From Maribacter sp. ACAM166 (GTDB taxonomy: Bacteria > Bacteroidota > Bacteroidia > Flavobacteriales > Flavobacteriaceae), in assembly GCF_005771495.1 (NCBI RefSeq), contig NZ_VAUW01000006.1, forward strand, positions 107,951 through 171,950: a stretch of DNA of 64,000 nt, written 5' to 3'. Positions 16,529 to 25,883 of this stretch are shown here, piece after piece. The notes under the pieces are model-generated. The model had not been told where the DNA came from. It saw nothing but the letters and a program-made list of their open reading frames with translations, and made no database searches. The translations under genes and the position numbers were made by a program. Each line of letters begins with the position of its first letter. Within the stretch, counting starts at the first letter, position 1.

Positions 16529-17953
16529 TTACTCATTCCACCAAACTGGCACATTTATACTATTACCATCAGTTTTGCTTGCCGCATCTGCATAATTCAC
16601 ACTATTTAAAGCTTCTTCCTCTGAAGGATAGGGCATGCGGATAGGAATTAGATTGTCATTTAAACTAGCGGATATAGTTTTTAATAGTGGAAACCCTGTT
16701 CTACGAAATTCAACCCAACCTTCATAACCGTTAATGATAGTAGCTATCCACTTTTGAGTAATGATGTTTTCTAAGGGATTACCATTGGTTAAAGCCCCTT
16801 CTGCAGTTAAATAATTAGTAGGTAGTTCTACTTGCCAATAGGCAAATGCTTGGGTTACTCCTGTGTCATATAAAACCTGAGCATCTGCCGAAATAAGACC
16901 TTTTTGAGCAGCTTCTGCTAATAGAAAATTTGTTTCCATGCTGGTCATGAAATTAGCGTCTAAAAGTCCTGTGTTTTCCCTAAAAATTGAACCCGTTAAT
17001 GAGTAATCGGCCAAAGAAACCCCAGAAGAGGCATCTATACCGTTCAAAAGTCCATTGAATTCATTATTTGTACTATTTCCAAATGGTCGATACAAACGGC
17101 CAATACGGGGATCGCTCAAACCGGTCAAGATTTCATCCATCGTTTCAGAGAGCACATAGTTGTTGAAATCACCGATTCTAAGCCGTGCCAACCTAAAATT
17201 ATTGGGTTCACCATCGGTAAAATTGAAAATAGCATTTTCACTATTTTCATTAATGAAATTACCTTCTGCCACGAGTGACTGTAATTGTGCGGCCACGTCT
17301 ATCTTATTGGAGATTCGCATTAAATATTTAATTTTTAAAGAATTTGCAAAACGTATCCATCCATTTAAATCTCCATTAAACAGAATGTCACCCTCCAAGG
17401 AAATTGTGCCTGAGTAACTTTGCATTGCTGCAAGACCCTTATCAAGATTATCTAAAATACCGTCAGTCTCCATATAAATGGATTCTTGTGTGTCGTAAAC
17501 CGGAGTTACCGTGGCAACATCTCCTTTAAAGGCTTCAAAATAGGGTACATCTCCAAACAAATCGGTTAGAGATGCAGCCATGTAGGCTTTCATGATTCTA
17601 GACGGACCTTCGTAAACTGTAAAAGCCGGATTCTCTTGTGAAAGATTCAATATGATTTCATTGTCTCTAAGATTTTGATAGAAGATAGGCCATGGATTAC
17701 CACCTAATTGTGGCGACTTCAAATTATGTCTATCAAATAGGTTAAAATCAAGAGCTGTACTATACTGCCCTAATAAATTGCCTGCGGTAAAACCTTCGTA
17801 AGACATTTGTTCACCGTAATCATAGATGATCTGTCGTAGCAAGAGGCTGGGTTGCACGGTTACAGGTGCATTTGAATTGGTGTTTATTTCCTCAAAACCA
17901 GTCGTACAGCTTACGGCCAACAATAAAATTAAAATGCTATGTATATACTTCAT
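16529..17953 (-). CDS. SusD/RagB-like nutrient-binding outer membrane lipoprotein
   Basis: A 474-aa lipoprotein: the signal MKYIHSILILLLAVSC ends in a lipobox with Cys16. The body is the helical SusD fold, second type (SusD-like_2): NTNSNAPVTVQPSLLLRQI near the N-terminus, SRIMKAYMAASLTDLFGDVPY with the conserved TPR-like element, and ENIITQKWIATIINGYEGWVEFRRTG near the C-terminus. It caps the SusC barrel on the cell surface and captures ligand. It starts 9 bases after susC and precedes a symporter by 32 bases, so the three form an import route. The ligand is not known; the cluster suggests an arsenic-, sugar- or phosphate-containing compound. Confidence 0.93.
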   Translation of the reverse strand: MKYIHSILILLLAVSCTTGFEEINTNSNAPVTVQPSLLLRQIIYDYGEQMSYEGFTAGNLLGQYSTALDFNLFDRHNLKSPQLGGNPWPIFYQNLRDNEIILNLSQENPAFTVYEGPSRIMKAYMAASLTDLFGDVPYFEAFKGDVATVTPVYDTQESIYMETDGILDNLDKGLAAMQSYSGTISLEGDILFNGDLNGWIRFANSLKIKYLMRISNKIDVAAQLQSLVAEGNFINENSENAIFNFTDGEPNNFRLARLRIGDFNNYVLSETMDEILTGLSDPRIGRLYRPFGNSTNNEFNGLLNGIDASSGVSLADYSLTGSIFRENTGLLDANFMTSMETNFLLAEAAQKGLISADAQVLYDTGVTQAFAYWQVELPTNYLTAEGALTNGNPLENIITQKWIATIINGYEGWVEFRRTGFPLLKTISASLNDNLIPIRMPYPSEEEALNSVNYADAASKTDGNSINVPVWWNE

Positions 17954-17962
17954 TGTCTTTTC

Positions 17963-20900
17963 TTAAAAGTTAAAACCAGCTTTAAATCCAATACTTCTGG
18001 TTGTAGCATACGACATGTCTTCAACGCCACTTATAAAACCTTGGCCTTGAACTGCCAATTGTTCTGGGTCGAAATGTGGATTTTCGGTTATGGCAAACAA
18101 GTTCTTTCCAATCAACGATAAACGTAAACTAGCCTCTTGATTTAATATGCTGAGGTTACCGAACGTATAGCCAATAGACAATTGACGTAGTTTTAAAAAG
18201 GAAGCATCATAGGTGTTGTTTTCCTCATGGTTTCTATCGTAAAATTGGCGGTAATAGCTTTCTGCAGAAACTGCTACTGTATTAGGGGTATAAACAGGGT
18301 TGGTTTCAGTGCCTGTGTTCACTACGCCTGTGGGTATAATACCCGTTTCTGGTCTAAAAGTAGTTTCGGCCAATTGACCACCAACATTTCCTAATGCCTT
18401 GGTTCTTGAAACTATAATTCCACCTTGTCGCCAATCGAAAAGGAAACCTATGTTCCACTTCTTATAATTGAACTGGTTGTTAAAGCCTAACATGAAATCT
18501 GGATTGTAATTACCCAGTTTTTGGAGGTCATTATCTGGAATATATCGACCAGCATCAGTTAGAATGAAATCTCCGTTTTCATTCTTTAGATATCCCGTAC
18601 CGTAAAGATCACCTACACGACCACCTTCTTCGACTTGAAAAAATACCGTTTGGTTTTGACTATCATAAATACGTGAATACGCTAATGTTAATCTGCCGTC
18701 CTCCTGCGGTAAACTTTCTACGTTAGCTCGGTTAGCGCTAAAATTTAGAGTACTGTTCCATTTTAAATTTTGGCTAATCACTGGAGAAATACCTAAAATT
18801 ACTTCCAAGCCTTTAGAACGAACTTCACCACCGTTGACTACTTGTTGCGTATAGCCAGAAGAGATACCTATCGGCAAAGAAATAATTTGGTCTTTGGTCA
18901 ATGCATTATAGTAAGAGATATCAAAACGCACTTGGTCGCCAAATAATCGAATGTCTGCACCTCCTTCGAATGATGAGGTACGCTCTGGCTGTAAATCAGG
19001 ATTCGCAATAATGTCTGAATTACTAAATGTAGGTTGACCATTAAATGGCGTCTGTGCTACAAAAGCGCTTGTTGTTTGGTAGGGATTGGTGTCATTACCA
19101 ACCTGTGCCCAACTGGCCCTTAATTTTACAAAAGAAACTGCCTGAGGCAGATCAATAATTTCAGATAAAATGAAACTACTGGATACCGATGGATAAAAGA
19201 AAGAGGTATTATCTACAGAAAAAGGCGTTGCCAAGGCACTTGACCAATCATTTCGCCCTGTAATATCTAAGAACAGGAAGTCGTTATATCCGAATTTGGC
19301 TAAACCGTAAAAGCTATTGATTCGTTTATTCGATTCAAATTCAAACACTTCAATAGGTGATGCTGCATTCGACAATCGAAAAATACCCGGTTGTGCCAAA
19401 CTCGTTGTTTGTGACTGCGAGGTGAATGCTTTTTGGTTCAATCGATTTCCACCAAGGGAAACATCAATACTAATATCATTAAATTGATTGGCATAGTTTA
19501 AAAGAAAATCGGTATTAATTTCTCTAAAAAAGACATCATGTTCTGCATAACCTCCATTTCTAAAACGATTAGAACTGTAGGCTCTACGTAATTGCCGTAG
19601 TTCACTGGAATAGTCCATACCAGTTCGAACTGAAGCAGTAATATGGTCTGTAATGTCATAGCTGGCGGATATATTTCCAAAAACTCGATCTCTATTAAAA
19701 GAGTTTCTATTCTCATAAAGAATAAAATAGGGATTATCAAAAAAGGTGTAGTTATAGGAATACTGTTGTATACCCTCTAAACCTGGTTGCCAATAATTTT
19801 TGAGATTATTAATATTTAAGGAGCGAGGTCCCCATGCAACCAAAGAGTAATTTACATTTTCAGATCCATATCCACTAGATGGTCGATTATCACTTTTTGA
19901 GTTAATGTAACTAATGGATGAATTGATACGTAAATTTTCAATTGGCTGAAAATTTAACCGTGTTCCAATAGTCTGTCGGTCTAAATTAACACCTGGTATA
20001 ATAGATTCGCTACGTAAATCGGTGAATGAGAGTCGGTAGTTTCCTTTGTCAAAACCTGATGCTATCGAAATATTATTGATTAGCGTAGTTCCAGTTTCAT
20101 AGAAATCCTTCAAATTATCAGGGTTCGACCTAAATTCTGTTGGTGTCATGGGAATACCACTATAAAGTGCAGTATCTCCACCACGAACCATTGTTCCATT
20201 AGCTAGTGTAACCGGACTATCAAATTGCGGCACTAAATTACCAATATCTAAACGTGGCCCCCAACTGTAGGTGATTAAATCATTTGTACCTCCGCCTAAT
20301 CCATCTACAAAGGCAAATTCTCCAGCATTCCCTTGTCCATATTCATTTTGGAACTCAGGCAACTTAAATGCTGAATCCACAAAAAAGCTAGTATTGTAGC
20401 TAATACCTAACCCTTTGGTGTTTTTACCGCTTTTAGTTTCAATAATAATAACTCCGTTAGATGCCCTTGTACCGTACAAGGCAGCAGCACTGGGTCCTTT
20501 CAGCACCGATACTTCGGAAATGTCATCTGGATTCACCTCCATTGCACCGTTTCCAAAATCTATTTCCTGAAATCCGGCAGCGGCTTCAGTAGTGAAATTG
20601 AACACTGAATTATTATTGACGGGTACCCCATCAACGACGAATAAAGGGTTGTTGTTAGAGAAAGATGCTTCTCCTCTAATCGTGATTTTAGAAGAAGACC
20701 CTACTCCGGTAGCGCCTTGATTGATGGTAACCCCAGCTAGTTTACCAGAAAGATTATCTAAAAAATTCACCGATTTAACTTCGGTTATACCCTCGGCATC
20801 TAAGCTTTGCACAGCGTAACCCAATTCTTTGGTTTCCCGTTTAAGCCCTAAAGCGGTTAATACTACTTCATCAAGAATTTCAGACGAATTTTCGAGGGTT

Positions 20901-21166
20901 ACATTTAGGGTGCGTTTGTTGTTAATAGGAAATATTTTAGTTTGATATCCTAAAGCTGAAAATTCAAGTACTTCTGAAAGGTTGGGTACATTCAAGGAAT
21001 AAAAACCATTACCGTTTGTGGTTGTTCCCGCAGTTGTTCCTAATAATACAATGTTTACAAAGGGTATGCCATTTCCATCCGTATCTGAAATAGCACCTGT
21101 AATTGTCTCTTGAGCATTGACCGCTGTTACCATGAACAGGATCAACGTCATTAAAATATATTTCAT
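17963..21166 (-). CDS. SusC/RagA family TonB-linked outer membrane protein
   Basis: About 1067 aa from the ATG at 21166; an upstream in-frame extension to 21211 would place 15 residues before a good signal peptide (MKYILMTLILFMVTAVNAQ) and is rejected. After the signal comes a carboxypeptidase-regulatory-like domain (ITGAISDTDGNGIPFVNIVL), the SusC plug with GVTINQGATGVGSSSKITIRG and LKGPSAAALYGTRASNGVIIIETK, then a large 22-strand-type barrel ending in an aromatic residue (GFKAGFNF). It imports a ligand with TonB energy together with the SusD next to it. Its presence in an arsenosugar cluster is the notable point. Confidence 0.95.
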   Translation of the reverse strand: MKYILMTLILFMVTAVNAQETITGAISDTDGNGIPFVNIVLLGTTAGTTTNGNGFYSLNVPNLSEVLEFSALGYQTKIFPINNKRTLNVTLENSSEILDEVVLTALGLKRETKELGYAVQSLDAEGITEVKSVNFLDNLSGKLAGVTINQGATGVGSSSKITIRGEASFSNNNPLFVVDGVPVNNNSVFNFTTEAAAGFQEIDFGNGAMEVNPDDISEVSVLKGPSAAALYGTRASNGVIIIETKSGKNTKGLGISYNTSFFVDSAFKLPEFQNEYGQGNAGEFAFVDGLGGGTNDLITYSWGPRLDIGNLVPQFDSPVTLANGTMVRGGDTALYSGIPMTPTEFRSNPDNLKDFYETGTTLINNISIASGFDKGNYRLSFTDLRSESIIPGVNLDRQTIGTRLNFQPIENLRINSSISYINSKSDNRPSSGYGSENVNYSLVAWGPRSLNINNLKNYWQPGLEGIQQYSYNYTFFDNPYFILYENRNSFNRDRVFGNISASYDITDHITASVRTGMDYSSELRQLRRAYSSNRFRNGGYAEHDVFFREINTDFLLNYANQFNDISIDVSLGGNRLNQKAFTSQSQTTSLAQPGIFRLSNAASPIEVFEFESNKRINSFYGLAKFGYNDFLFLDITGRNDWSSALATPFSVDNTSFFYPSVSSSFILSEIIDLPQAVSFVKLRASWAQVGNDTNPYQTTSAFVAQTPFNGQPTFSNSDIIANPDLQPERTSSFEGGADIRLFGDQVRFDISYYNALTKDQIISLPIGISSGYTQQVVNGGEVRSKGLEVILGISPVISQNLKWNSTLNFSANRANVESLPQEDGRLTLAYSRIYDSQNQTVFFQVEEGGRVGDLYGTGYLKNENGDFILTDAGRYIPDNDLQKLGNYNPDFMLGFNNQFNYKKWNIGFLFDWRQGGIIVSRTKALGNVGGQLAETTFRPETGIIPTGVVNTGTETNPVYTPNTVAVSAESYYRQFYDRNHEENNTYDASFLKLRQLSIGYTFGNLSILNQEASLRLSLIGKNLFAITENPHFDPEQLAVQGQGFISGVEDMSYATTRSIGFKAGFNF

Positions 21167-21219
21167 AAATACGTGTTGACTGAGTTGTACAATTGCCCAA
21201 TTATTAGGCAAGCCTGGGT

Positions 21220-21909
21220 TTAGGCAAAAGAAACTTGAGGCGAACCTTTATTGTACATAGACCTGTTTGGAAACAGATCAGGGAATTCACGTAATTGATG
21301 ATATTTTGCGTTTTTGTTTCCTAAAAGGCTAATAATCAGTTCTACGATTGAAAATGAAAATGACCTTAAATGATTTAATAAAGATTTTAAATCTTTTTCA
21401 TTATCAAGGTCTTGAAATACAGGAAGCTTAATTATTTCTGAGGATTCTCGTTGAAACCAAGTTGAGATGCAGTTGAAAAGGCTAAAGCGTTGCCAAGGTA
21501 AATTCTTAAACGCATGAATATTAAAATTTACTTTTTGTAAACCCAACAGATAGATACCTCCGTCTACAGCCGGGCCTATTACAGTTTTACCTAAAGCCAA
21601 TTGTAGCGCCGCTTTTTTTAAATGTTGGGTCCTTAATTGCGGAGTATCGTTGCCAATGGTTATGATATTGTCAAAACCTTTTTCAAAAACTGTAGCAATA
21701 GCGTTCGCAAAACGTTCTCCGAAAGTAAAACCTACTTGGTCTTTTTCAGTAAAATGGAATATGGGTAAACCTGTATTTTTGGCTTTTAGAAGTGTTGTTT
21801 TGGTAAGCGTATTAAATAATTGTTCGCCTTTAGGAATTGACTTGTTTACCAATTCTTCCTTAGCGGAATTGGTAAATACCAAAATTGCTGTAGCACTTAG
21901 TGAACTCAA
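21220..21909 (-). CDS. DUF2064 glycosyltransferase of the arsenosugar family (TIGR04282-like)
   Basis: A 229-aa GT-A-like protein. Key pieces are AILVFTNSAKEE at the N-terminus, KTTLLKAKNT, GFTFGERFANAI, IITIGNDTPQLRTQHLKKA (the D-x-P motif near residue 86) and VIGPAVDGGIYLLGL, all conserved in DUF2064 proteins that accompany arsM and arsS. It probably attaches a sugar to the deoxyadenosyl-derived arsenoriboside, in the cytosol. The start is TTG at 21909, since a stop lies immediately upstream in frame and no ATG precedes the first strand. It is the first gene of the long minus-strand cluster, 53 bases before susC. Confidence 0.85.
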   Translation of the reverse strand: MSSLSATAILVFTNSAKEELVNKSIPKGEQLFNTLTKTTLLKAKNTGLPIFHFTEKDQVGFTFGERFANAIATVFEKGFDNIITIGNDTPQLRTQHLKKAALQLALGKTVIGPAVDGGIYLLGLQKVNFNIHAFKNLPWQRFSLFNCISTWFQRESSEIIKLPVFQDLDNEKDLKSLLNHLRSFSFSIVELIISLLGNKNAKYHQLREFPDLFPNRSMYNKGSPQVSFA

Positions 21910-22281
21910 TTAAATCTTCTTTTTCGTTGTTAAACTTACGTAAAATAATAGCAAAGGTTTTTTTTGTTCGTATAATAGACAGGAATAATTCAAGTGAATA
22001 TCTTACGCAAAGTCAAAATGTCGGTTTCAGACTGGTTGGTTTTAGTGAGCTAATTAAGTATTTAATACATGTTAGAACTCCATTCAATGTCAAAAAAAAC
22101 AGTTGAACTGCTCTTAATTGGTTCACTTTTTGTAATTAAAAAGCCTTTACAAACCAGTTAGTCTAAAAAAATACTTAAAATTTCAGTCAACTTTAGATAT
22201 TTTTTAGCATTTGGCAGTAACCGGTGGCATAGCTATTGCCACTAGTGTATTGAAAGAAGTTAATTTAAACTATACATTAAT
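21910..22281. promoter_or_regulatory. 372-base divergent intergenic region between the arsenosugar cluster and htrA
   Basis: This gap must hold the promoters of both the minus-strand arsenosugar transcript and the plus-strand protease gene. I see no exact TAnnTTTG box. There is a small inverted repeat at 22224-22242 (GTGGCA, 7 bases, TGCCAC) 40 bases before the protease ATG and a TTACGTAA palindrome near 21935. No gene or RNA structure is supported. Confidence 0.4.
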
Positions 22282-23796
22282 ATGGAATCAAACACAAACA
22301 ACAAAAGCGCTTGGAAGTTATATTTCTTCTCAGCCCTAATTGCCTTTATTGTTAGTTACGGTGTAATTGAATTAAACAAACAAACAACGAAGGATTCTAC
22401 AGGCGTTACGGTAATAGACTCTGTTGCCGGAAGTAATGTGCTTTATACTGCCGACAAAGAGGGGAACATTAAGCCCTTAGATTTTACTGAGACATCAAAA
22501 AAGGTGTTAGATGCCGTTGTGCATATTAAGTCTACACAGTCTAATTCATCTTATAGTAATCAAGGTACACGTGAACTACCTGACCCCTTCAAAGAATTTT
22601 TTGGCGATATGTTCAAAGGGCAATCTCCAGAGGGTATGCAATCACGGCCAAGGGTAGGGACTGGTTCTGGTGTCATCATTAATGATAAAGGATATATTAT
22701 AACTAATAATCACGTTATAGATAACGCAGATGAAGTGGTGGTAACTCTTTATAATAAAGAATCATATAAGGCAACTGTAATAGGGACTGACCCAACGACA
22801 GATTTAGCACTTTTACAAATCCAGGCTGATAATTTAAAAACGATGGCCTTGGTCAATTCAGATGATGTAGAAGTAGGCGAGTGGGTCTTGGCGGTTGGTA
22901 ATCCGCTAGGTTTAAGCTCTACCGTTACTGCGGGTATTGTGAGTGCAAAGGCAAGAAATATCCATATCAATACCGACAAATTTGCCGTAGAAAGTTTCAT
23001 TCAGACAGATGCTGCAATTAACCCAGGTAATAGCGGTGGTGCTTTGGTAAACTTAGATGGTAATCTGGTAGGAATCAATACAGCTATTGCAAGTACAACA
23101 GGCACCTATACAGGATACGGTTTTGCCGTTCCGAGTAATATAGTGACTAAAGTAGTTGAAGACCTTTTAAAATATGGTAATGTTCAAAGGGGTATGTTGG
23201 GTGTTACCATCAGGACTATGGACGGGAATTTGGCTAAAGAGAAAAACGTAGATTTTTCTAAAGGAGTTTGGGTAGAACAAGTAGGTAAAGAAAGCGGAGC
23301 TGATTTGGCGGGTATAGAATCGGGCGACATCATTATGAGTGTTGATGGTAAGGAAACCGGTACTTCACCAAGGCTACAAGAAATAATTGCGGGGAAAAGA
23401 CCTGGTGACAAAGTAGTTCTTTTGGTCAATAGAAATGGAAAGGAGAAAGAGTTAGAAGTTGAACTTAAGAATGCTGAAGGAGGCACTAGCATCATTAAAA
23501 TGGAGGAGAAGGAAGTGTTGAATTTACTAGGTGCAAATTTTGAAAACGTGAGTGATGATTTGGCTAAAAAGTTTGAGTTAAATGGAGGCGTGCAGGTGAC
23601 CAAACTGTATCCGGGTAAAATTAAAAATGAAACTCAAATGCGTGAAGGTTTTATCATCACCCATATTGATGGTAAACGAATTAATGATGTAAAAGATGTA
23701 CAGGAGATTCTTGAAGGAAAAAAAGGTGGTGTCATGTTAGAAGGAATCTATGAAGATGGTGTTAAATATTATTATGCCTTTGGATTGGATTTATAG
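22282..23796 (+). CDS. degQ: HtrA/DegQ-type periplasmic serine protease
   Basis: A 504-aa trypsin-like protease. One N-terminal hydrophobic helix (LYFFSALIAFIVSYGVI) exports or anchors it. The catalytic triad is visible: His in TNNHVIDNADEV, Asp in GTDPTTDLALLQI, and Ser in INPGNSGGALVN. Two PDZ domains follow (about residues 300-390, beginning RGMLGVTIRTMD, and 415-500, with GGVQVTKLYPGK). It degrades or refolds damaged envelope proteins in the periplasm. The gene is monocistronic: a 372-base gap lies upstream and a strong terminator at 23818 follows. The choice between degP and degQ symbols is by family resemblance only. Confidence 0.93.
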   Translation: MESNTNNKSAWKLYFFSALIAFIVSYGVIELNKQTTKDSTGVTVIDSVAGSNVLYTADKEGNIKPLDFTETSKKVLDAVVHIKSTQSNSSYSNQGTRELPDPFKEFFGDMFKGQSPEGMQSRPRVGTGSGVIINDKGYIITNNHVIDNADEVVVTLYNKESYKATVIGTDPTTDLALLQIQADNLKTMALVNSDDVEVGEWVLAVGNPLGLSSTVTAGIVSAKARNIHINTDKFAVESFIQTDAAINPGNSGGALVNLDGNLVGINTAIASTTGTYTGYGFAVPSNIVTKVVEDLLKYGNVQRGMLGVTIRTMDGNLAKEKNVDFSKGVWVEQVGKESGADLAGIESGDIIMSVDGKETGTSPRLQEIIAGKRPGDKVVLLVNRNGKEKELEVELKNAEGGTSIIKMEEKEVLNLLGANFENVSDDLAKKFELNGGVQVTKLYPGKIKNETQMREGFIITHIDGKRINDVKDVQEILEGKKGGVMLEGIYEDGVKYYYAFGLDL

Positions 23797-23817
23797 TCCT
23801 CTTTTATCCCTAATTTT

Positions 23818-23856
23818 ATGCCGAGCGAAAAATAGTATTCGCTCGGCATTTTTTTT
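23818..23856 (+). terminator. Rho-independent terminator after the HtrA gene
   Basis: ATGCCGAGCGAA (23818-23829) pairs perfectly with TTCGCTCGGCAT (23838-23849) around 8 bases and is followed by a run of eight Ts to 23856. It lies 21 bases after the protease stop codon and just before the patatin gene. Confidence 0.92.
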
Positions 23857-23874
23857 GAAATCAATTCTAGATCG

Positions 23875-24642
23875 ATGCAAATACGTTCAAAGTCCATAGG
23901 GTTAGTGCTTTCAGGTGGGGGAGTACGTGGTATGGCACATATAGGGGTAATAAAGGCTATGCAAGAATTTGGCATTGAAGCCACAGTTGTCGCAGGCAGC
24001 AGTGCGGGTGCTTTGGTAGGAGCATTATATGCAGCGGATAAGCCAGTAGTAGAGATGCTGCGTTTTTTTAAGGAAACACCATTATTCAAGTACAATTATT
24101 TCGCCGTTGCCAAACCCGGGTTCATAAATACCGAGCGGTTTATAGATACCTTTCAACAGTATTTCCCTGAAGATAATTTTGCTGCCTTAAAAAAGAATTT
24201 ATTCGTTGTGGCTACAAATCTTGAAATGGGTGAAGAGGTTTTCATTAATGAAGGCGAGTTGATTAGACCTTTGTTGGCATCGGCAGCCTTACCTCCTGTT
24301 TTTAGCCCGGTAGAATATAACGGAGCACTACATGCAGATGGTGGAATAATGAACAACTTTCCTTCAGAACCGGTATTGAGTAGGGTTGATTATGTTATTG
24401 GCAGTAACGTTTCCTTAGTTTCCAAATTAGAAAAAAAATACCTCAACAATTCCTTTCAATTAGCTGGACGAGTTACGGGACTTATGATTTACGCAATCAA
24501 CAGGGAAAAAATTAATAATTGCCACCTAATCATTGAACCTCAAGAATTAGAACATATTGGTATTTTGGATCGCAGAGGTATAGAAAGGGCCTACGCCATT
24601 GGGTATGAAGCTGCAGTAAGAACGTTCGAAAAAGTTCTTTAA
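23875..24642 (+). CDS. Patatin-like phospholipase family protein
   Basis: A 255-aa serine hydrolase of the patatin/RssA-YlbK type. The oxyanion glycines are in GLVLSGGGVRGMAHIG (about residues 9-24), the nucleophile Ser in AGSSAGALVG (GxSxG, residue ~42), and the catalytic Asp in HADGGIMNNFP (DGG, residue ~158), so the dyad is complete. Short members of this family hydrolyse acyl esters of lipids; the substrate here is unknown. There is no signal peptide, so it is likely cytosolic. It follows the protease terminator and converges on a ferredoxin reductase gene, separated by an AT-rich hairpin. Confidence 0.9.
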   Translation: MQIRSKSIGLVLSGGGVRGMAHIGVIKAMQEFGIEATVVAGSSAGALVGALYAADKPVVEMLRFFKETPLFKYNYFAVAKPGFINTERFIDTFQQYFPEDNFAALKKNLFVVATNLEMGEEVFINEGELIRPLLASAALPPVFSPVEYNGALHADGGIMNNFPSEPVLSRVDYVIGSNVSLVSKLEKKYLNNSFQLAGRVTGLMIYAINREKINNCHLIIEPQELEHIGILDRRGIERAYAIGYEAAVRTFEKVL

Positions 24643-24661
24643 TTTTGATACAAACCATATA

Positions 24662-24693
24662 AAATAGAAATTCAGTAAAATTGTTTTCTATTT
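24662..24693. terminator. AT-rich hairpin between convergent genes
   Basis: AAATAGAAA (24662-24670) pairs with TTTCTATTT (24685-24693) over a 14-base loop, between the patatin stop and the reductase stop. Both sides carry T-rich or A-rich flanks, so it may end both transcripts; the low GC makes it a weak call. Confidence 0.4.
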
Positions 24694-24697
24694 AAAG

Positions 24698-25747
24698 TTA
24701 CACATCATCATAATCTACCTTTAGGGTAGGTGTCGTTGGATGTGCTTGACAGGTAAGAATAAAACCATCTTCGATTTCTTTATCCGTCAAAATCTGGTTC
24801 ATGACCATTTCAGCTTTTCCTTCAGTTACCTTAGCAATACAACTGCTACATACACCACCTTGACATGAATATGGAGCGTCAATATTTTCTTTTAATACCG
24901 CATCTAAGACCAAAGTCTTTTTATCCATTGTAAATTGAAATTCTTCATCATCTACAATAACGGTAACGGCAGTTGAGCCTTCAACTTGAATAGGAAGTTC
25001 TTCCTTAATTTCCGTTGAGGTGAAAAGTTCAAAGAGAATCTTATCCTTATTAATACCGTTATCTAATAGGGTGTCCTGCACTTTATTAATCATAGCCTCT
25101 GGGCCACAAAGATAATAGGCGTTAAAATCAACATCCTTATGTTTGTTTTTTAAGGCGTAGTTTACGGTTGAGGTGTCTATACGACCAAATAGAGCTTTGT
25201 CTTCACGGGTTTGACTATTCGTGAAATACACAAAAAACCTATTGGAATATTCTAATTCTAGCTTCACCAAATCGGTGTAGAACATGGTTTCTTTGTACGA
25301 TTTATTACCATAGACAAGTACGAATTGGTTTTTAGGATTACCATCTAAAACCGATTTCACGATACTCATTATTGGTGTTATACCACTACCAGCGACAAAG
25401 GCAGCAATATGTTGAACCTCTTTAGAAGGCTTAAATAAAAAACGCCCTTCTGGCTCCATTACTTCAAGAGTATCACCAACTTGTAATTTACTATTGGCGT
25501 AGCTGGAAAATCCTCCGTTATCTACCTTTTTTATACCAATGGTAATTCCATCTTTTTCTGGAGACGAACTAATGGAATAGGCTCTCCTTAATTCTTTACC
25601 CTTAATTTCTTTTTTGATGGTGATATATTGACCAGCTGTAAAAGCGAAAGTTTGTGCCAAATCTTTAGGGATAGCAAAAGTAACGGCTACAGAAGTTGGC
25701 GTTAATTTTTTAATATGCTTTACCGTTAGGGCATGAAAATGCGACAT
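24698..25747 (-). CDS. PaaE-like ferredoxin:NAD(P)H oxidoreductase
   Basis: A 349-aa three-domain reductase. An FAD-binding domain has RRAYSISSSP (RxYS) near residue 56, an NAD-binding domain has GSGITPIMSIVKS and YLCGPEAM, and a C-terminal plant-type [2Fe-2S] domain has CQGGVCSSCIAKV with the last Cys in LTCQAHP. It matches PaaE of phenylacetyl-CoA epoxidase and related electron-transfer proteins, passing electrons from NAD(P)H to an oxygenase. No paaABCD genes are in the window, so the partner is elsewhere and the role in phenylacetate breakdown is not assured. A minus-strand -7 element lies 26 bases upstream. Confidence 0.88.
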   Translation of the reverse strand: MSHFHALTVKHIKKLTPTSVAVTFAIPKDLAQTFAFTAGQYITIKKEIKGKELRRAYSISSSPEKDGITIGIKKVDNGGFSSYANSKLQVGDTLEVMEPEGRFLFKPSKEVQHIAAFVAGSGITPIMSIVKSVLDGNPKNQFVLVYGNKSYKETMFYTDLVKLELEYSNRFFVYFTNSQTREDKALFGRIDTSTVNYALKNKHKDVDFNAYYLCGPEAMINKVQDTLLDNGINKDKILFELFTSTEIKEELPIQVEGSTAVTVIVDDEEFQFTMDKKTLVLDAVLKENIDAPYSCQGGVCSSCIAKVTEGKAEMVMNQILTDKEIEDGFILTCQAHPTTPTLKVDYDDV

Positions 25748-25772
25748 ATGTTCTTTTTCTTTAAATAAAACA

Positions 25773-25780
25773 CAAAATTA
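25773..25780 (-). promoter_or_regulatory. Candidate -7 element of the PaaE-like gene
   Basis: On the minus strand this reads TAATTTTG, a match to TAnnTTTG, 25 bases before the start at 25747. No good -33 TTG is seen. Confidence 0.4.
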
Positions 25781-25883
25781 AGCATTGCTTAAACGATATA
25801 AAATGAGATTGATAAAAAATATAATTTTTTGTAACAAATCAAGAATGAGCAATACCAATACCTTGAAGACTAAAACCAACCGC

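Noticed and set aside
25785..25883. N-terminal extension of the DUF5687 protein
   Set aside because: The extra 33 residues are polar and unlike the family; the conserved start is MFKKFTALQW at 25884.
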